A stretch of DNA of 64,000 bases from Flavobacterium amnicola (GCF_004122165.1 NZ_SBKO01000001.1:372001-436000); one strand, 5' to 3'. Positions 16,074 through 26,683 are shown, counted from the first letter of the stretch. Translations and numbers: made by a program. The notes: generated by a model not told the origin, from the letters alone.

Positions 16074-17276
16074 TTGAATTTTCCGCTTTACATAGCCAAA
16101 CGCTACTTAAAAACGACTAGCACCAGTAATGCCATTAACATTATTACCAAAATTGCAGGAGTTGGTATTATTGTAGGTGCCATGGCCTTGTTTATTGTCC
16201 TTTCTGTTTTTAGTGGATTGAAAGATTTTAGCCTTTCGTTTAGTAATAATTTTGATCCAGACCTGAAAATAATTCCGAGTAAAGGGAAATCTTTTGTCAT
16301 TTCTGAAAGTCAATTGGAAAAATTAAAAGCGATTGATGGAATAAAATTTTACAGCAAAGTAATTGAAGAGAAAGCCCTTTTTGTCTACAAAGGAAAAGAA
16401 CAAGTCGCCGAATTAAAAGGAATAGACAGTCAATACAACAATGTAAATAAGGTTCAAAAAACAATTTATCAAGGGCAGTGGCTCACCAACAGAACTCCAC
16501 AAGTGGTCATTGGCAACGGAATCTCTCAAAAACTCTCTCTAGGACTATTTGACTTGAATAATAATTTTGAAATTTTTGTTCCAAAACCCGGGAAAGGCAC
16601 AATCAGTAATGCCGATGATGCCTTCAATAAATCCATCTTGATTCCCGTGGGAATTTATGCCATTAATGACGAATTGGATTCAAAATATGTATTCACCGAT
16701 TTACAACTTGCTCAAGAGTTACTGCAGTATAATGAAAATCAGGTGTCTGGAATTGAAATTAGCATTGATACGCTTGCAAATGAAAATGGAATTACAACTC
16801 AGTTAAATAAAATATTTGACAACCACGTAACCATCAAAAACAGAAGACAGCTGAATGATAGTTTACACAAAATGCTAAACACCGAAAACACAGCTATTTA
16901 TTTGATTTTCACTTTGGTTATCATTATGACCCTTTTTACACTCGCTGGAGCCATCATTATGATGATACTAGACAAGCATTCCAATTTAAAAACATTATAC
17001 AGCGTTGGCACCCCTGTGCATCAGCTCAAACATATTTTTTTACTCCAAGGAATTTTATTAACTGTAGTGGGCGGCATTGTGGGGATTATTTTGGGCTTAA
17101 TTTTGGTACTCGCTCAGCTTAAATTCAAATTAATTATGATTACAGAAACCATGCCTTATCCAATAAAAATTGAATGGATAAACTTTGTAATCGTCTTTGC
17201 CACCATTTTTGTATTAGGATTCATAGCATCCTATATTGCAAGCAGTAGAGTAACTAAAAACCTCCTGGAAAACTAA
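16074..17276 (+). CDS. FtsX-like ABC transporter permease (LolC/E or MacB type)
   Basis: This 400-residue inner-membrane protein has an N-terminal membrane helix (AINIITKIAGVGIIVGAMALFIVLS), a periplasmic domain of about 220 residues and three C-terminal helices starting near residues 280, 320 and 370, the arrangement of FtsX permeases. Such proteins extract lipoproteins or export peptides together with a separate ATPase, which is not in the window. The start is TTG at 16074, one base after rbfA; MNFPLYIAKRYL is the usual N-terminus of this group in flavobacteria. Confidence 0.88.
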   Translation: MNFPLYIAKRYLKTTSTSNAINIITKIAGVGIIVGAMALFIVLSVFSGLKDFSLSFSNNFDPDLKIIPSKGKSFVISESQLEKLKAIDGIKFYSKVIEEKALFVYKGKEQVAELKGIDSQYNNVNKVQKTIYQGQWLTNRTPQVVIGNGISQKLSLGLFDLNNNFEIFVPKPGKGTISNADDAFNKSILIPVGIYAINDELDSKYVFTDLQLAQELLQYNENQVSGIEISIDTLANENGITTQLNKIFDNHVTIKNRRQLNDSLHKMLNTENTAIYLIFTLVIIMTLFTLAGAIIMMILDKHSNLKTLYSVGTPVHQLKHIFLLQGILLTVVGGIVGIILGLILVLAQLKFKLIMITETMPYPIKIEWINFVIVFATIFVLGFIASYIASSRVTKNLLEN

Positions 17277-17377
17277 ATTTATTATAAAAGTAACCTTTTC
17301 TTAACAAGAGCTATTATTATGAAAAAAAAGCAGATAAATGTTTTGAAGAGTAAATATTTTTTATATTTTTACGCCGT

Positions 17378-17590
17378 ATGAAAAGTGCTCCAAAAAATAT
17401 CAACCTAATACTGACGATGGCGTTATGCTTATTGTCCTCAACAGCAATGTTTAGCGCAAATACTCCACCGCCACCGCCTACACCATTCCCTCCAGGATTA
17501 CCCATAAATGAAAATTTAATCGGGTTAATTGCGATTGCAGTTGTATTCGGATATTTTTCAGTAATTAGAAAACATAAAAAACAAATATAA
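17378..17590 (+). CDS. Small membrane protein with proline-rich segment
   Basis: The 70-residue product has a signal-like N-terminus (LILTMALCLLSSTAMFSA), a periplasmic segment TPPPPPTPFPPGLPINENL, a second hydrophobic helix (LIGLIAIAVVFGYFSVI) and a basic tail RKHKKQI. Short proteins of this PPPP-GLPI type recur in flavobacteria but I know of no function. A near-consensus box TATTTTTA at 17364-17371 lies six bases before the ATG, and a strong terminator overlaps the stop codon. Confidence 0.65.
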   Translation: MKSAPKNINLILTMALCLLSSTAMFSANTPPPPPTPFPPGLPINENLIGLIAIAVVFGYFSVIRKHKKQI

Positions 17591-17613
17591 ACCTCTGCTA
17601 AGAGGTTTTTTTT
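17589..17613 (+). terminator. Rho-independent terminator after the proline-rich protein gene
   Basis: AAACCTCT pairs with AGAGGTTT around GCTA and a T run follows. Confidence 0.85.
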
Positions 17614-17676
17614 ATTGAAGTAAAACTACACCGACTTTACTCTTCAAGTATCAAAAGCATTTAAAAAAAATTTCAA

Positions 17677-18120
17677 GTGGAAGAAAGTATTTTTACTGAC
17701 GAATATTTCATGCAAAAAGCTTTCCAAGAAGCGGAGGATGCCTTTGATAAAGGTGAAATACCCGTAGGTGCTGTCGTAGTCATAAACAACCGCATCATTG
17801 CTCGAAGCCATAACTTAACCGAACTCTTAAACGATGTTACGGCACACGCCGAAATGCAAGCGATAACAGCAGCAGCCAATTTTTTGGGCGGCAAATATTT
17901 AAAAAATTGCACGCTATATGTAACCCTAGAACCCTGTCAGATGTGCGCAGGAGCCTTGTATTGGAGCCAAATTACAAAAATAGTCTGTGGCGCATCCGAC
18001 GAAAAAAGAGGCTTTAGAGCTATGGGTTCGCAATTACACCCCAAAACAGAAATCATTTTTGGAATTATGGAACAGGAATGCTCTAACTTAATGACTACTT
18101 TTTTTAAAAACAAAAGATAA
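17677..18120 (+). CDS. tadA: tRNA-specific adenosine deaminase
   Basis: TadA converts A34 to inosine in tRNA-Arg(ACG). The 147-residue protein has the zinc site of the cytidine deaminase fold: His and catalytic Glu in TAHAEMQAI, and both cysteines in LEPCQMCAGA. The start is GTG at 17677, because the family N-terminus (EEYFMQKAFQEAE type) begins upstream of the first in-frame ATG at 17710. It converges on the cold-shock gene with a shared terminator. Confidence 0.9.
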   Translation: MEESIFTDEYFMQKAFQEAEDAFDKGEIPVGAVVVINNRIIARSHNLTELLNDVTAHAEMQAITAAANFLGGKYLKNCTLYVTLEPCQMCAGALYWSQITKIVCGASDEKRGFRAMGSQLHPKTEIIFGIMEQECSNLMTTFFKNKR

Positions 18121-18147
18121 ACTCTTCATTATCTCTGGAAATAAAAA

Positions 18148-18167
18148 AACCACGCCTAAGCGTGGTT
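18148..18167. terminator. Bidirectional terminator between tadA and the cold-shock gene
   Basis: AACCACGC pairs perfectly with GCGTGGTT around CTAA. Confidence 0.8.
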
Positions 18168-18201
18168 GTACCTTCATTCGGTAATCAAAAAATATTTTAT
18201 A

Positions 18202-18399
18202 TTAATCGATAACTACTACGTTAGTAGCAACTTTACCTTTACGTCCATCTTCTTCTTCATATGAAACTTTGTCACCTTCTTTTAACTCTTTACCGTTAGT
18301 TCCAGTAACGTGAACAAAAATATCCACACCTGTTTCATCATCAGTGATGAATCCAAAACCTTTAGATTCAACGAAAAATTTTACTTTACCTGTTTGCAT
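18202..18399 (-). CDS. Cold-shock domain protein
   Basis: The 65-residue single-domain protein binds single-stranded nucleic acid. RNP-like motifs are GKVKFFVESKGFGFI and DIFVHVT, and the rest is a typical five-strand cold-shock fold. RNP1 reads KGFGFI as usual, while the first RNP-1 neighbour is Glu-Ser in place of the common Asn. The promoter box at 18429-18436 gives a leader of only about 25 bases, so the long cold-responsive leader known from E. coli cspA is absent. Confidence 0.92.
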   Translation of the reverse strand: MQTGKVKFFVESKGFGFITDDETGVDIFVHVTGTNGKELKEGDKVSYEEEDGRKGKVATNVVVID

Positions 18400-18428
18400 T
18401 CTTTTAATAAAAATAAATTAATAAGTTT

Positions 18429-18436
18429 CAAAGATA
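18429..18436 (-). promoter_or_regulatory. TAnnTTTG promoter box for the cold-shock gene
   Basis: TATCTTTG on the minus strand, 29 bases before the ATG. Confidence 0.65.
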
Positions 18437-18504
18437 AAATTTTTATCGAAACAAAAAAGTTTTATTGAAACTTTTTCAAAATCAACCAATTAATAAAAAT
18501 AAAA

Positions 18505-18526
18505 AAAGAGAACCGAAGTTCTCTTT
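18505..18526 (-). terminator. Rho-independent terminator after aspS
   Basis: AAAGAGAAC pairs with GTTCTCTTT around CGAA, with a T tract on the minus strand. Confidence 0.8.
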
Positions 18527-18529
18527 AAC

Positions 18530-20281
18530 TTATTGTATATTAAGCTGAATTGCTAGTTCATCAAGTTGCTTATTGTCTATTACCGATGGTGCATCAATCA
18601 TTACATCCCTTCCTGAATTATTTTTCGGAAAGGCAATGAAATCACGAATAGTTTCTTGACCTCCTAAAATAGCAACCAACCTATCCAATCCAAAGGCTAA
18701 CCCTCCGTGTGGTGGCGCTCCGTATTGGAAGGCACTCATTAAAAATCCGAACTGATTTTCGGCTTCTTCTTTAGAGAATCCTAACAATTCGAACATTCTT
18801 GCTTGTAAATCTTTGTCATGAATACGAATAGAGCCACCTCCAATTTCGTTTCCATTTAAAACCATATCATAGGCATTCGCTCTAATTTTTCCAGGTTCGG
18901 TAGTGATTAAATGTAAATCTTCAGGTTTTGGCGAAGTGAATGGATGGTGCATCGCATGGTATCTTTCGCTTTCTTCGTCCCATTCCAATAATGGAAAATC
19001 AACCACCCATAGCGGTGCAAACTCATCTGGTTTACGTAACCCTAAACGAGTAGCGAGTTCCATACGAAGCGCACTCAGTTGTGCTCTAGTTTTATTAGCC
19101 GGGCCTGAAAGTACAAAAATCATATCTCCTGCTTTTGCACCTGTTGCTTTTGCCCAGTTAGACAAATCGTCTTGATCATAGAATTTATCAACGGATGACT
19201 TATACGTTCCGTCTTCATTGCATTTTACATACACCATTCCAGAGGCACCCACTTGAGGACGTTTTACCCAATCAATTAAACCATCTATTTCTTTACGAGT
19301 GTATTCACCAGCACCCGGAACTGCAATTCCAACTACTAACTCGGCCGAATTGAATACTGGAAAATCTTTATGTTGTGCTACCGTATTCAACTCCCCAAAT
19401 TCCATTCCGAAACGAATGTCTGGTTTGTCGTTACCATAGGTTTTCATGGCATAATCATAGGTAATTCTTGGGAATTTATCTACTTCAATTCCTTTAATTT
19501 CTTTTAATAAATGACGCGTTAACCCTTCAAACATATTTAAAATATCTTCTTGATTTACGAATGCCATTTCACAATCGATTTGTGTGAATTCTGGCTGACG
19601 GTCGGCACGCAAATCCTCATCACGGAAACACTTTACAATTTGGAAATACTTATCCATACCACCTACCATCAACAATTGTTTGAACGTTTGAGGGGATTGT
19701 GGTAAGGCATAAAACTGCCCCGGATTCATACGACTCGGTACCACAAAGTCACGAGCTCCTTCAGGAGTTGACTTGATTAAATAAGGTGTTTCGACTTCAC
19801 AAAAATCTTGATTGGAAAGGTATTTTCTAACTTCCATAGCCACTTTATGGCGGAATAACAAACTCTCTTTTACTGGATTTCTTCGAATGTCCAAATAACG
19901 ATACTTCATACGAATATCTTCTCCTCCATCGGTTTCATTTTCGATAGTAAAAGGCGGCGTTATTGCCGAATTTAAAATGGTCAATTCAGAAACTAAAATT
20001 TCGATATCCCCCGTGCTCATGTTCGCATTTTTCGACTCACGCTCAATCACTTTTCCTTTCACTTGAATAACAAATTCACGACCTAGTGTTTTCGCTAATT
20101 CAAACATGGATTTTTCCGAACGGTTTTCGTCAAAAATTAATTGTGTAATTCCGTAACGATCACGCAAATCGACCCAAATCATAAATCCTTTGTCGCGTGA
20201 TTTTTGAACCCACCCTGAAAGAGTAACTTCTGTATTGATGTGTGATGCGTTTAGTTGCCCACAATTATGACTTCTGTACAT
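18530..20281 (-). CDS. aspS: Aspartyl-tRNA synthetase
   Basis: AspS charges tRNA-Asp. The 583-residue class II enzyme has the N-terminal OB-fold anticodon domain ([30 protein letters not shown]), class II motif 2 ([18 protein letters not shown]), the GAD-type insertion between motifs 2 and 3 that marks bacterial enzymes, and motif 3 ([15 protein letters not shown]). I start at [10 protein letters not shown] (20281); the longer frame begins with a TTG inside the promoter box. Confidence 0.97.
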   Translation of the reverse strand: MYRSHNCGQLNASHINTEVTLSGWVQKSRDKGFMIWVDLRDRYGITQLIFDENRSEKSMFELAKTLGREFVIQVKGKVIERESKNANMSTGDIEILVSELTILNSAITPPFTIENETDGGEDIRMKYRYLDIRRNPVKESLLFRHKVAMEVRKYLSNQDFCEVETPYLIKSTPEGARDFVVPSRMNPGQFYALPQSPQTFKQLLMVGGMDKYFQIVKCFRDEDLRADRQPEFTQIDCEMAFVNQEDILNMFEGLTRHLLKEIKGIEVDKFPRITYDYAMKTYGNDKPDIRFGMEFGELNTVAQHKDFPVFNSAELVVGIAVPGAGEYTRKEIDGLIDWVKRPQVGASGMVYVKCNEDGTYKSSVDKFYDQDDLSNWAKATGAKAGDMIFVLSGPANKTRAQLSALRMELATRLGLRKPDEFAPLWVVDFPLLEWDEESERYHAMHHPFTSPKPEDLHLITTEPGKIRANAYDMVLNGNEIGGGSIRIHDKDLQARMFELLGFSKEEAENQFGFLMSAFQYGAPPHGGLAFGLDRLVAILGGQETIRDFIAFPKNNSGRDVMIDAPSVIDNKQLDELAIQLNIQ

Positions 20282-20299
20282 GATAAAAAAATTTGAATG

Positions 20300-20307
20300 C
20301 AAAAATA
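20300..20307 (-). promoter_or_regulatory. TAnnTTTG promoter box for aspS
   Basis: TATTTTTG on the minus strand ends 18 bases before the ATG at 20281 and includes the TTG of the rejected longer frame. Confidence 0.65.
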
Positions 20308-20355
20308 CTATTTTTAAAATAAAGCCTATTAACTTTTTCCATTGAAAATAAAAAA

Positions 20356-20385
20356 ATAAGGGGTATGTCTAGACATACCCCTTAT
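20356..20385 (-). terminator. Perfect 30-base palindrome, terminator of the M43 protease gene
   Basis: ATAAGGGGTATGTCT and its exact reverse complement adjoin without a spacer; a T-rich tract follows on the minus strand. Confidence 0.75.
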
Positions 20386-20412
20386 CAAATTACTTGTAAA
20401 AAAAAATTACAA

Positions 20413-23217
20413 TTATTCGATCACAATTTTCTTAACTGTTTTCTTAACACCATCAGTAATGGTTACTAAATAAACCCCTGATTGTGTATTTTCTAAATTG
20501 ATAGTTTGATTAAAAGTACCGTTGTTTGCATATTTTCTATCAAATATTTGACGACCTCTTAAGTCGGCTACACTTACTTTAATATCGCTATTTGAATCTG
20601 ATTCTAATTCGATATTGAAGTTTCCTTTATTAGGGTTTGGATATAAATTCAAGCTAGCAAACTCAAAATTATCTCTTCCTAAAGTAGCAACCGTACCAAA
20701 ATAATAATCTCCACCAATTCCGTTCGCTACAGTTGCAGTTAATGTGAAATTAGTTCCAAAAGTTCCAGTAGTTGTTGTTAAAACAGTACCTGAACCTCCT
20801 TTGATTACTTTTAAATTCGCTCTAGCTCCACCAGTAATACCTTCCCAAGCTGCAACTTCTGCATCTGTAAAGTAGAACTTGATTGTTCCTGCACCAGATG
20901 GATTATTAGTTGTTGGTGTAACGGTAATTCTTTTAGCCATCACTCTTTGACTAGCAGCAGTGTTTGACCCATAATTCACAGCGGCAGCACCAGCAGCAGC
21001 TAAATCACGAGAAACCAATATAGAAGTACAACCATAATCGAATGTTGTACCACTAGCAGTAACATCTGCAATAACATTACCATTTGTATTTCTACCATAT
21101 ACAGTACCATTTATTGGTAATGATGTTTGACAATTCGCAGCAGCAGTAATCGCTGTTTGAACTTGCGTTGTCACTGTAGCATTTAATAATACAGAATCTA
21201 ACAACAACAATCCTACGTTTGCATTATTATTAGCATGTCTGAATACGATATATCCTGTTTGACCATATAATGCTGGTGGAATTACATTATTTCTTAAAAC
21301 TGAAGTATTTGCCGCTTGAGTAGAAGTTGCTTGTAGAACCGTTCCTGCTATAATGTTTGCAGCAGAAGATACATTTGTCGAAAAATAAACAGTATAATCT
21401 CCAGCCGTAGCTCCGTAACCCGCAATAATATATTGTAATGATGCAGCTGTAGTTCCTGCAGGAATGGTAATTTGTGGACTAATCATAAAATTATTTGGAG
21501 TAGCATTTCCTGTTCCTCCTAAATAAGTTAATCTTTTCTCTGAATAAGCACATGTTCCTACTATTGTATTAGGAGCTGTTCCAATTCCCTCAGCCCCATT
21601 TAGAACGCCCCAGTTTCTTGTATCACCATCACCATCAAGTAATGTCCAACCTGCAGCATCTTCAAAGTCTTCATTGATTAATGAATTTACAACAGTTGCT
21701 GCAGAAGCTACATCATCATTAACAATTGTCATTGTTAGTTTATTACCTTCAGAATGCGCTACAGCATCTCCACCGTTTGCATTCACTGTAAAAGTAATTA
21801 CTAGGTTTTCATTTGGTTCTACATAACCGTCATTTAAAACTCTTACTACAAGGTTTCTATCAGCTGTTGTTCCAGTTGGGAATGTAACTGTTGGAGTTTG
21901 AATAGTAAAATCATTTGCATTAGCCACAGAAGTACCATCGATAGCAAAAGTAACTACTGCATTTTGAGTAGGCGCTTTATTGATGCTTAATGGAATAGTA
22001 TAATCTGTAAAACTACAGCCATTTCCTTCAGCTACATCTGCATTAATCAAACGAGTTGAACAATCAACTCTCTTAAATTGAATAGATGATGTAGCTACAT
22101 TACATACGGGTGATACTAACAAGTCATCTCTACGTGGAGAGTTTTGTATCACAGCCAACATTCTATCCTTTTGATTTTGTGTATATCTATTCATACATGT
22201 ATCATCTGAATAATCCATGTAATTTTCTGTTTGTCTTGCCTGTCCACTACATTGAACTGGTTTTAAACAAGTAGCTTCGGCTGCAAAATATGAATTACTA
22301 CAAGGTGGTACATCAGCACAATAATCATCTCCTGAACAATCGGTAGCGTCACCCCAAGTGTGTCTTAAACCAAACATGTGTCCGATTTCGTGAGTTGCTG
22401 TTCTACCTTGGTCATATTGAGTATCTGAATAATTTCCTCCTGGATAAATTGCTCTACAACCAAAAGTACCGTAAGCACATATGAAACCATCTGTAGATGC
22501 TTCGCCAGATACACAATCTGCAGAAGGCATTCCTGCTAAACCAGAACCAGATGGAAATTGTGCATATCCTAAAACACCCGCTAAATCACCTGACAACGAA
22601 GCTGTCCACATGTTAAAATATTTAGTTGGATCCCAAATAGTATTTGGCTTCATGTTGGTTTCCACCCCTGCCTGGTCAAAAGAAGCAATCCCTAAATTTC
22701 TACGATCAATACCATTGGTAGGATTACCACTTGGATCTACTGTAGCCATACAAAACTCAATAGTAGTATCAACTCCAGCTCCAGCTCCAGGCGTACCTGT
22801 CATCTTTCTAAAATCTTGATTTAAAACAGTAATTTGTGCTAAAACTTGAGCATCAGCAATATTTTCGTTAGTTCCTACTGCATCACCATTGTGAATTACG
22901 TGTACAACTACCGGTATTCTAATAACAGAAGGCAACCTTAATCTGCCTTCAGCACGTTGTTTTTGAATTTCTAAAACTTTTGGCGCTAACCAGTTTTCAA
23001 ACGCTTCATCACTAGCTGCTTTACCGCTAGCTTGACGCGCTAAATGATGCTCATGTGTAGCACATCTAACAACTCCACCAGGAGATGTTGCTCTTGCTTT
23101 TTCAATTTCAGTTTGAAAAACATTAGTTTTGTTCTCTATCGGTTGCACTAATTTAGCCACCTGAGAATAGGATAATGATAAATTCAAAATGAAAATAAAT
23201 AGTAATAATTTTTTCAT
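20413..23217 (-). CDS. T9SS-secreted M43 (pappalysin-type) metalloprotease
   Basis: This 934-residue exported protein has a signal peptide (LLLFIFILNLSLSYSQ), a zinc protease domain with ATHEIGHMFGLRHTWGD (HExxHxxGxxH) and the cysteine-rich M43 surroundings, then a Calx-beta-like domain (ending TMTIVNDD), a jelly-roll-like adhesion region and a type A T9SS sorting domain (NLYPNPNKGNFNIE ... VKKIVIE). The product should cross the outer membrane by T9SS and degrade extracellular protein. The start is ATG 23217; the GTG at 23238 overlaps the promoter box. It follows a second protease gene but each has its own promoter and terminator. Confidence 0.9.
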   Translation of the reverse strand: MKKLLLFIFILNLSLSYSQVAKLVQPIENKTNVFQTEIEKARATSPGGVVRCATHEHHLARQASGKAASDEAFENWLAPKVLEIQKQRAEGRLRLPSVIRIPVVVHVIHNGDAVGTNENIADAQVLAQITVLNQDFRKMTGTPGAGAGVDTTIEFCMATVDPSGNPTNGIDRRNLGIASFDQAGVETNMKPNTIWDPTKYFNMWTASLSGDLAGVLGYAQFPSGSGLAGMPSADCVSGEASTDGFICAYGTFGCRAIYPGGNYSDTQYDQGRTATHEIGHMFGLRHTWGDATDCSGDDYCADVPPCSNSYFAAEATCLKPVQCSGQARQTENYMDYSDDTCMNRYTQNQKDRMLAVIQNSPRRDDLLVSPVCNVATSSIQFKRVDCSTRLINADVAEGNGCSFTDYTIPLSINKAPTQNAVVTFAIDGTSVANANDFTIQTPTVTFPTGTTADRNLVVRVLNDGYVEPNENLVITFTVNANGGDAVAHSEGNKLTMTIVNDDVASAATVVNSLINEDFEDAAGWTLLDGDGDTRNWGVLNGAEGIGTAPNTIVGTCAYSEKRLTYLGGTGNATPNNFMISPQITIPAGTTAASLQYIIAGYGATAGDYTVYFSTNVSSAANIIAGTVLQATSTQAANTSVLRNNVIPPALYGQTGYIVFRHANNNANVGLLLLDSVLLNATVTTQVQTAITAAANCQTSLPINGTVYGRNTNGNVIADVTASGTTFDYGCTSILVSRDLAAAGAAAVNYGSNTAASQRVMAKRITVTPTTNNPSGAGTIKFYFTDAEVAAWEGITGGARANLKVIKGGSGTVLTTTTGTFGTNFTLTATVANGIGGDYYFGTVATLGRDNFEFASLNLYPNPNKGNFNIELESDSNSDIKVSVADLRGRQIFDRKYANNGTFNQTINLENTQSGVYLVTITDGVKKTVKKIVIE

Positions 23218-23237
23218 ATTTTTTAATTTTTTGGACA

Positions 23238-23245
23238 CAAATATA
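23238..23245 (-). promoter_or_regulatory. TAnnTTTG promoter box for the M43 protease
   Basis: TATATTTG on the minus strand, about 20 bases before the ATG at 23217. Confidence 0.65.
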
Positions 23246-23289
23246 TTCTTTTGTCACAAATAAACTAAGGAATTGTTTTTTTTTAACAA

Positions 23290-23323
23290 AAAAAGCGAGA
23301 CTCAGTAAAGAGCCTCGCTTTTT
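23290..23323 (-). terminator. Terminator of the reprolysin-type protease gene
   Basis: AAAAAGCGAG pairs with CTCGCTTTTT around a 14-base loop. Confidence 0.8.
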
Positions 23324-23341
23324 GGTTTAAGGTAAGAAGAT

Positions 23342-26300
23342 TTATTCAACAATAATTTTTCTTACTATTTTCTTGTTTCCTTCTACAATAGATACTAAAT
23401 AAATTCCGGCTTCAACATTGTTTAAGCTTATATCTTGATTGAAAGCGCCATTACTTGTATATGATTTTTCATACACTTGTCGACCTCTCATGTCATGAAC
23501 ATTAATAGTAATACCATTACTTGAAACAGAACTAAACTTCACATTAAAGTTCCCATTTGACGGGTTTGGTGAGATTGAAAAATCAGCAAACTCGAAATCT
23601 TGTGTTGAAAGCGGAGCCGCTGTACTACAAAGATTTAATGACCAACTGTTTAATGTACCCCCATCAAGATTAAATCCATCTGCAACTCGTAACGTCCAGT
23701 TTCCAACAGGATTTGTTCCATTAAATACTGAAAGTGCATTTGCAGGAATTACAATTCCACTTACTGCTGGATTTCCACCACAAGCTAACACCGAACCAGA
23801 ATCATCAAAAGTTGTATTAATGTTTTGGCTTGACCCACAGGATTGGTTGAAAACTATTGCTGATGCGCCAGTTGGTCCTAATAACGTAATAGTTAAGTCG
23901 GAAACATAAGTATGGGTAATATTCATTGTTAAATTAACATCAGATAGTGTTCCTCCACTTGGCACATTAATAATTGAATTGATTGTTGGCGCTCCACTTG
24001 CCGAAATAGCAACAGGAGTATTATTATTGTAATTCGTACAATTTAAAACAAAAGTAGTAAACTTAAATCCTGAAGTAAACACCCCTTGACAACCGCTGTT
24101 TTTTGGTAAAACTCTCCACCAGTAATCTGTTCCTTGTGTTAGTCCCGAAACACTAAATGAGGTTGTTGTGGTATTCCCTGTAGCTACGATTGCTGTAAAA
24201 GTTCCATTTGTAGAAACTTCAACATCATAATTTGTAGCACCGGCAGTGGCTCCCCATGTTAGATTTAAAGTAGTGTTTTGAGCAGTCGCATTATTAGCTG
24301 GAGTTGTTAAAACTGGTACAGCAGGAGCTGCATTAACATCTAAATAAAAAGGAACTGTTTTTGTCGTTGCTCCTGAAGTAGCATTCACAATGATATTGGC
24401 AAGTCCAACAGGAGTTGAAGCTGTTGTAGTAACTGCCATATTAACTGTACCATTAGCTGACAATGACGTTGGCGTGAACACTACAGTTGTATTAGCAGGT
24501 ACTCCAGTTGCTGTAAAATTAGTTGTTCCGCTAAAACCCGCTAAAGCCGTATAGTCTATAGTATAATTAATAGTATTAGGTCCTTGACACACTGATTTGT
24601 TTTGTTCTCCAGCTGTTCTATTAAAAGATACTGCAAACGAAGAAGCAGGAGCCGCAATTGTGAAATTGTTATTTGAAATATCAAAGAAAATATTATTATT
24701 TCCTCTAACCATAACACGGTGCGTCGTCCCAGCATTATTTGGAATGGTAACCGTTTCAGAGCCATCATTAGGAACCCTGTGGGCTAGTAAAATACCATTT
24801 GTTAACGTGTTATCTGTAAACAAATAAATATCTACAAATGGACAATTCACAGCACCTGCATTTGTTGAAGCAACATTCCAGGTAACTGTTTGATTCGTTC
24901 CAACAGTATAAGACAAACCTGTAGCACTTGGTATATTTACTACAAATGGTCCTGAAGTATTAGATACCGTTACCACTTTATCATCAAAATTGGTTTGTCC
25001 AACATTTGTGCTAGCCACATATGGAACATTGTCTCTTACAGTCAATCTGAAAGTTAAAGTTCTTGAAACCGAACTTAACGCTTCTGTTAAAATTCCTGCA
25101 TCATTACTTCCGTTTACAGTAGCAGAAGTCGTGGCAGCATTGGCAATAATAGACTCTACTCTTGGCATGTAGCGATTACCTGAACTCGTTGGTGGCCATG
25201 ATTGCCAGTTAGGTCCAATTGTTTTGTTTGTTGCTGCATCACTATTTGCCCCCGTTTGATTGGCGGTGTCGTGGTCAAATTGCTCCCATTGATACGATAA
25301 CGTTCCATTTGGATCGGTAGCCGTCCCTTCTAAAACAAAAGGTGTACTGATTGGAATAACATAATCTACACCCGCTGCAACAGTCGGCGCCATATTTGGC
25401 ACATCTGTAACAACAGGACATGTTTTACCAGATAAATTCGATTGCATTTGACTGATTGAAGTGGCATGAAAAGTATCAATAGAATGGTTATCAATATCTT
25501 GAGATGTAATCCCTGCATACCCCATGATGGTAACTCCTGAACCTGGTTCCATATTGTTTCCAGATCTTTCAGCCCCCATAGTAAAGGTATGATTGGCACC
25601 TAATTGATGTCCAACTTCATGCACAACAAAGTCGATATCAAAATCATCACCTTGAGGAACACTTCTTGTGGTGAAACCACTTCCTTTACCAGTATCACAA
25701 ACACATCCAATACAACCTGCATTTCCATTACCTGTAATACCACCTACTGCTGAGAACAAATGTCCAATGTCATAATTTGCATCTCCAATTATATTGGTCA
25801 AATTGGTTTGTAATTGAGAATTATAATTGGTATCCGCGCCATCTGTATAACCATCTGTTGCAGGATTGTTAAAGAAAACACTGGTTGTTGTTGGAATTAA
25901 ATTTAAATGTAATCCTAAATCTTTTTCGTATACCCCATTGCAACGTGTCATCGTGTTGTTAACTGCAGTAACTACCAATCCAATATTTCCAATTGTAGTA
26001 GTCCATCCATAATACGCTGAATATTCAGCGGTTACAGACTGCGCCAATCGCATAGTTCTTAATTTTCTATCACTAGATAATGCTACTTTTCCTTCAATTT
26101 GACTATTCACATTTTTCATTAACTGATTGTCTTCAGTTGTACATGTAAAAGGCAAACTCCCTTTGTTTCTTTGAGATTTGTAAACCGCATAAGTCTTACC
26201 ATCTTGAGAATAGGCCTCCATGAATTCATTTTCTCTATCGGTTCTAAAAACCATCGTTTGAATTCCGTTTGGAGCAATACTCAATTTTAAAGTAGCAGAT

Positions 26301-26659
26301 GGATCTGTAATTCCTTTTCCAGAATACGCTCTAATTTCAGGAAACTGCGCTTGTAACGCTGGCTCAAAATTAGAAGCTTCATATACTTCAAACTGTTCCA
26401 TCTGCCCATTTGCATTTGGCAAATTAATAACAACTCCTTGTTTTGAAACGAGAGCCTGAGTTGAAAATAAAACTTGTCGCAACGGATTTATATTTAAATC
26501 ATACAAATCGAAAGTTTTAGGAAACGATGGCCTTTCGACACCTTTTGCCGTAACAATCTTTCCTGTGTTGCTTTTCCGAGCGGTCCAATAGTTCCCGGTC
26601 TGGGCACTTACTTGTACCAGAACAAAACACGCTAAAAGTGTTAGTAGTTGTTTTTTCAT
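23342..26659 (-). CDS. T9SS-secreted reprolysin-like metalloprotease with P-domain
   Basis: The 1105-residue exported protein has a signal peptide (ending VQVSAQ), a propeptide-like N-terminal third, a zinc protease domain with HEVGHQLGANHTF (HExxHxxGxxH, residues about 348-360) and a following MGYAGI Met-turn, Ig-like and fibronectin type III domains, a proprotein convertase P-domain (NINTTFDDSG to LDGGTLNSWSLNLCS) and a type A T9SS tail (SISPNPSNGNFNVKF ... RKIIVE). It is an extracellular protease. The tail resembles that of the neighbouring M43 enzyme. It is divergent from ribF. Confidence 0.9.
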   Translation of the reverse strand: MKKQLLTLLACFVLVQVSAQTGNYWTARKSNTGKIVTAKGVERPSFPKTFDLYDLNINPLRQVLFSTQALVSKQGVVINLPNANGQMEQFEVYEASNFEPALQAQFPEIRAYSGKGITDPSATLKLSIAPNGIQTMVFRTDRENEFMEAYSQDGKTYAVYKSQRNKGSLPFTCTTEDNQLMKNVNSQIEGKVALSSDRKLRTMRLAQSVTAEYSAYYGWTTTIGNIGLVVTAVNNTMTRCNGVYEKDLGLHLNLIPTTTSVFFNNPATDGYTDGADTNYNSQLQTNLTNIIGDANYDIGHLFSAVGGITGNGNAGCIGCVCDTGKGSGFTTRSVPQGDDFDIDFVVHEVGHQLGANHTFTMGAERSGNNMEPGSGVTIMGYAGITSQDIDNHSIDTFHATSISQMQSNLSGKTCPVVTDVPNMAPTVAAGVDYVIPISTPFVLEGTATDPNGTLSYQWEQFDHDTANQTGANSDAATNKTIGPNWQSWPPTSSGNRYMPRVESIIANAATTSATVNGSNDAGILTEALSSVSRTLTFRLTVRDNVPYVASTNVGQTNFDDKVVTVSNTSGPFVVNIPSATGLSYTVGTNQTVTWNVASTNAGAVNCPFVDIYLFTDNTLTNGILLAHRVPNDGSETVTIPNNAGTTHRVMVRGNNNIFFDISNNNFTIAAPASSFAVSFNRTAGEQNKSVCQGPNTINYTIDYTALAGFSGTTNFTATGVPANTTVVFTPTSLSANGTVNMAVTTTASTPVGLANIIVNATSGATTKTVPFYLDVNAAPAVPVLTTPANNATAQNTTLNLTWGATAGATNYDVEVSTNGTFTAIVATGNTTTTSFSVSGLTQGTDYWWRVLPKNSGCQGVFTSGFKFTTFVLNCTNYNNNTPVAISASGAPTINSIINVPSGGTLSDVNLTMNITHTYVSDLTITLLGPTGASAIVFNQSCGSSQNINTTFDDSGSVLACGGNPAVSGIVIPANALSVFNGTNPVGNWTLRVADGFNLDGGTLNSWSLNLCSTAAPLSTQDFEFADFSISPNPSNGNFNVKFSSVSSNGITINVHDMRGRQVYEKSYTSNGAFNQDISLNNVEAGIYLVSIVEGNKKIVRKIIVE

Positions 26660-26683
26660 CTTTTAATTATTATAGTTGATTTT

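Noticed and set aside
18400..18428. Long cold-responsive leader for the cold-shock gene
   Set aside because: The promoter box leaves only about 25 bases of leader.
20356..20385. Perfect palindrome as a regulator binding site
   Set aside because: It lies just after the M43 protease stop and is followed by a T-rich tract, so a terminator explains it better.
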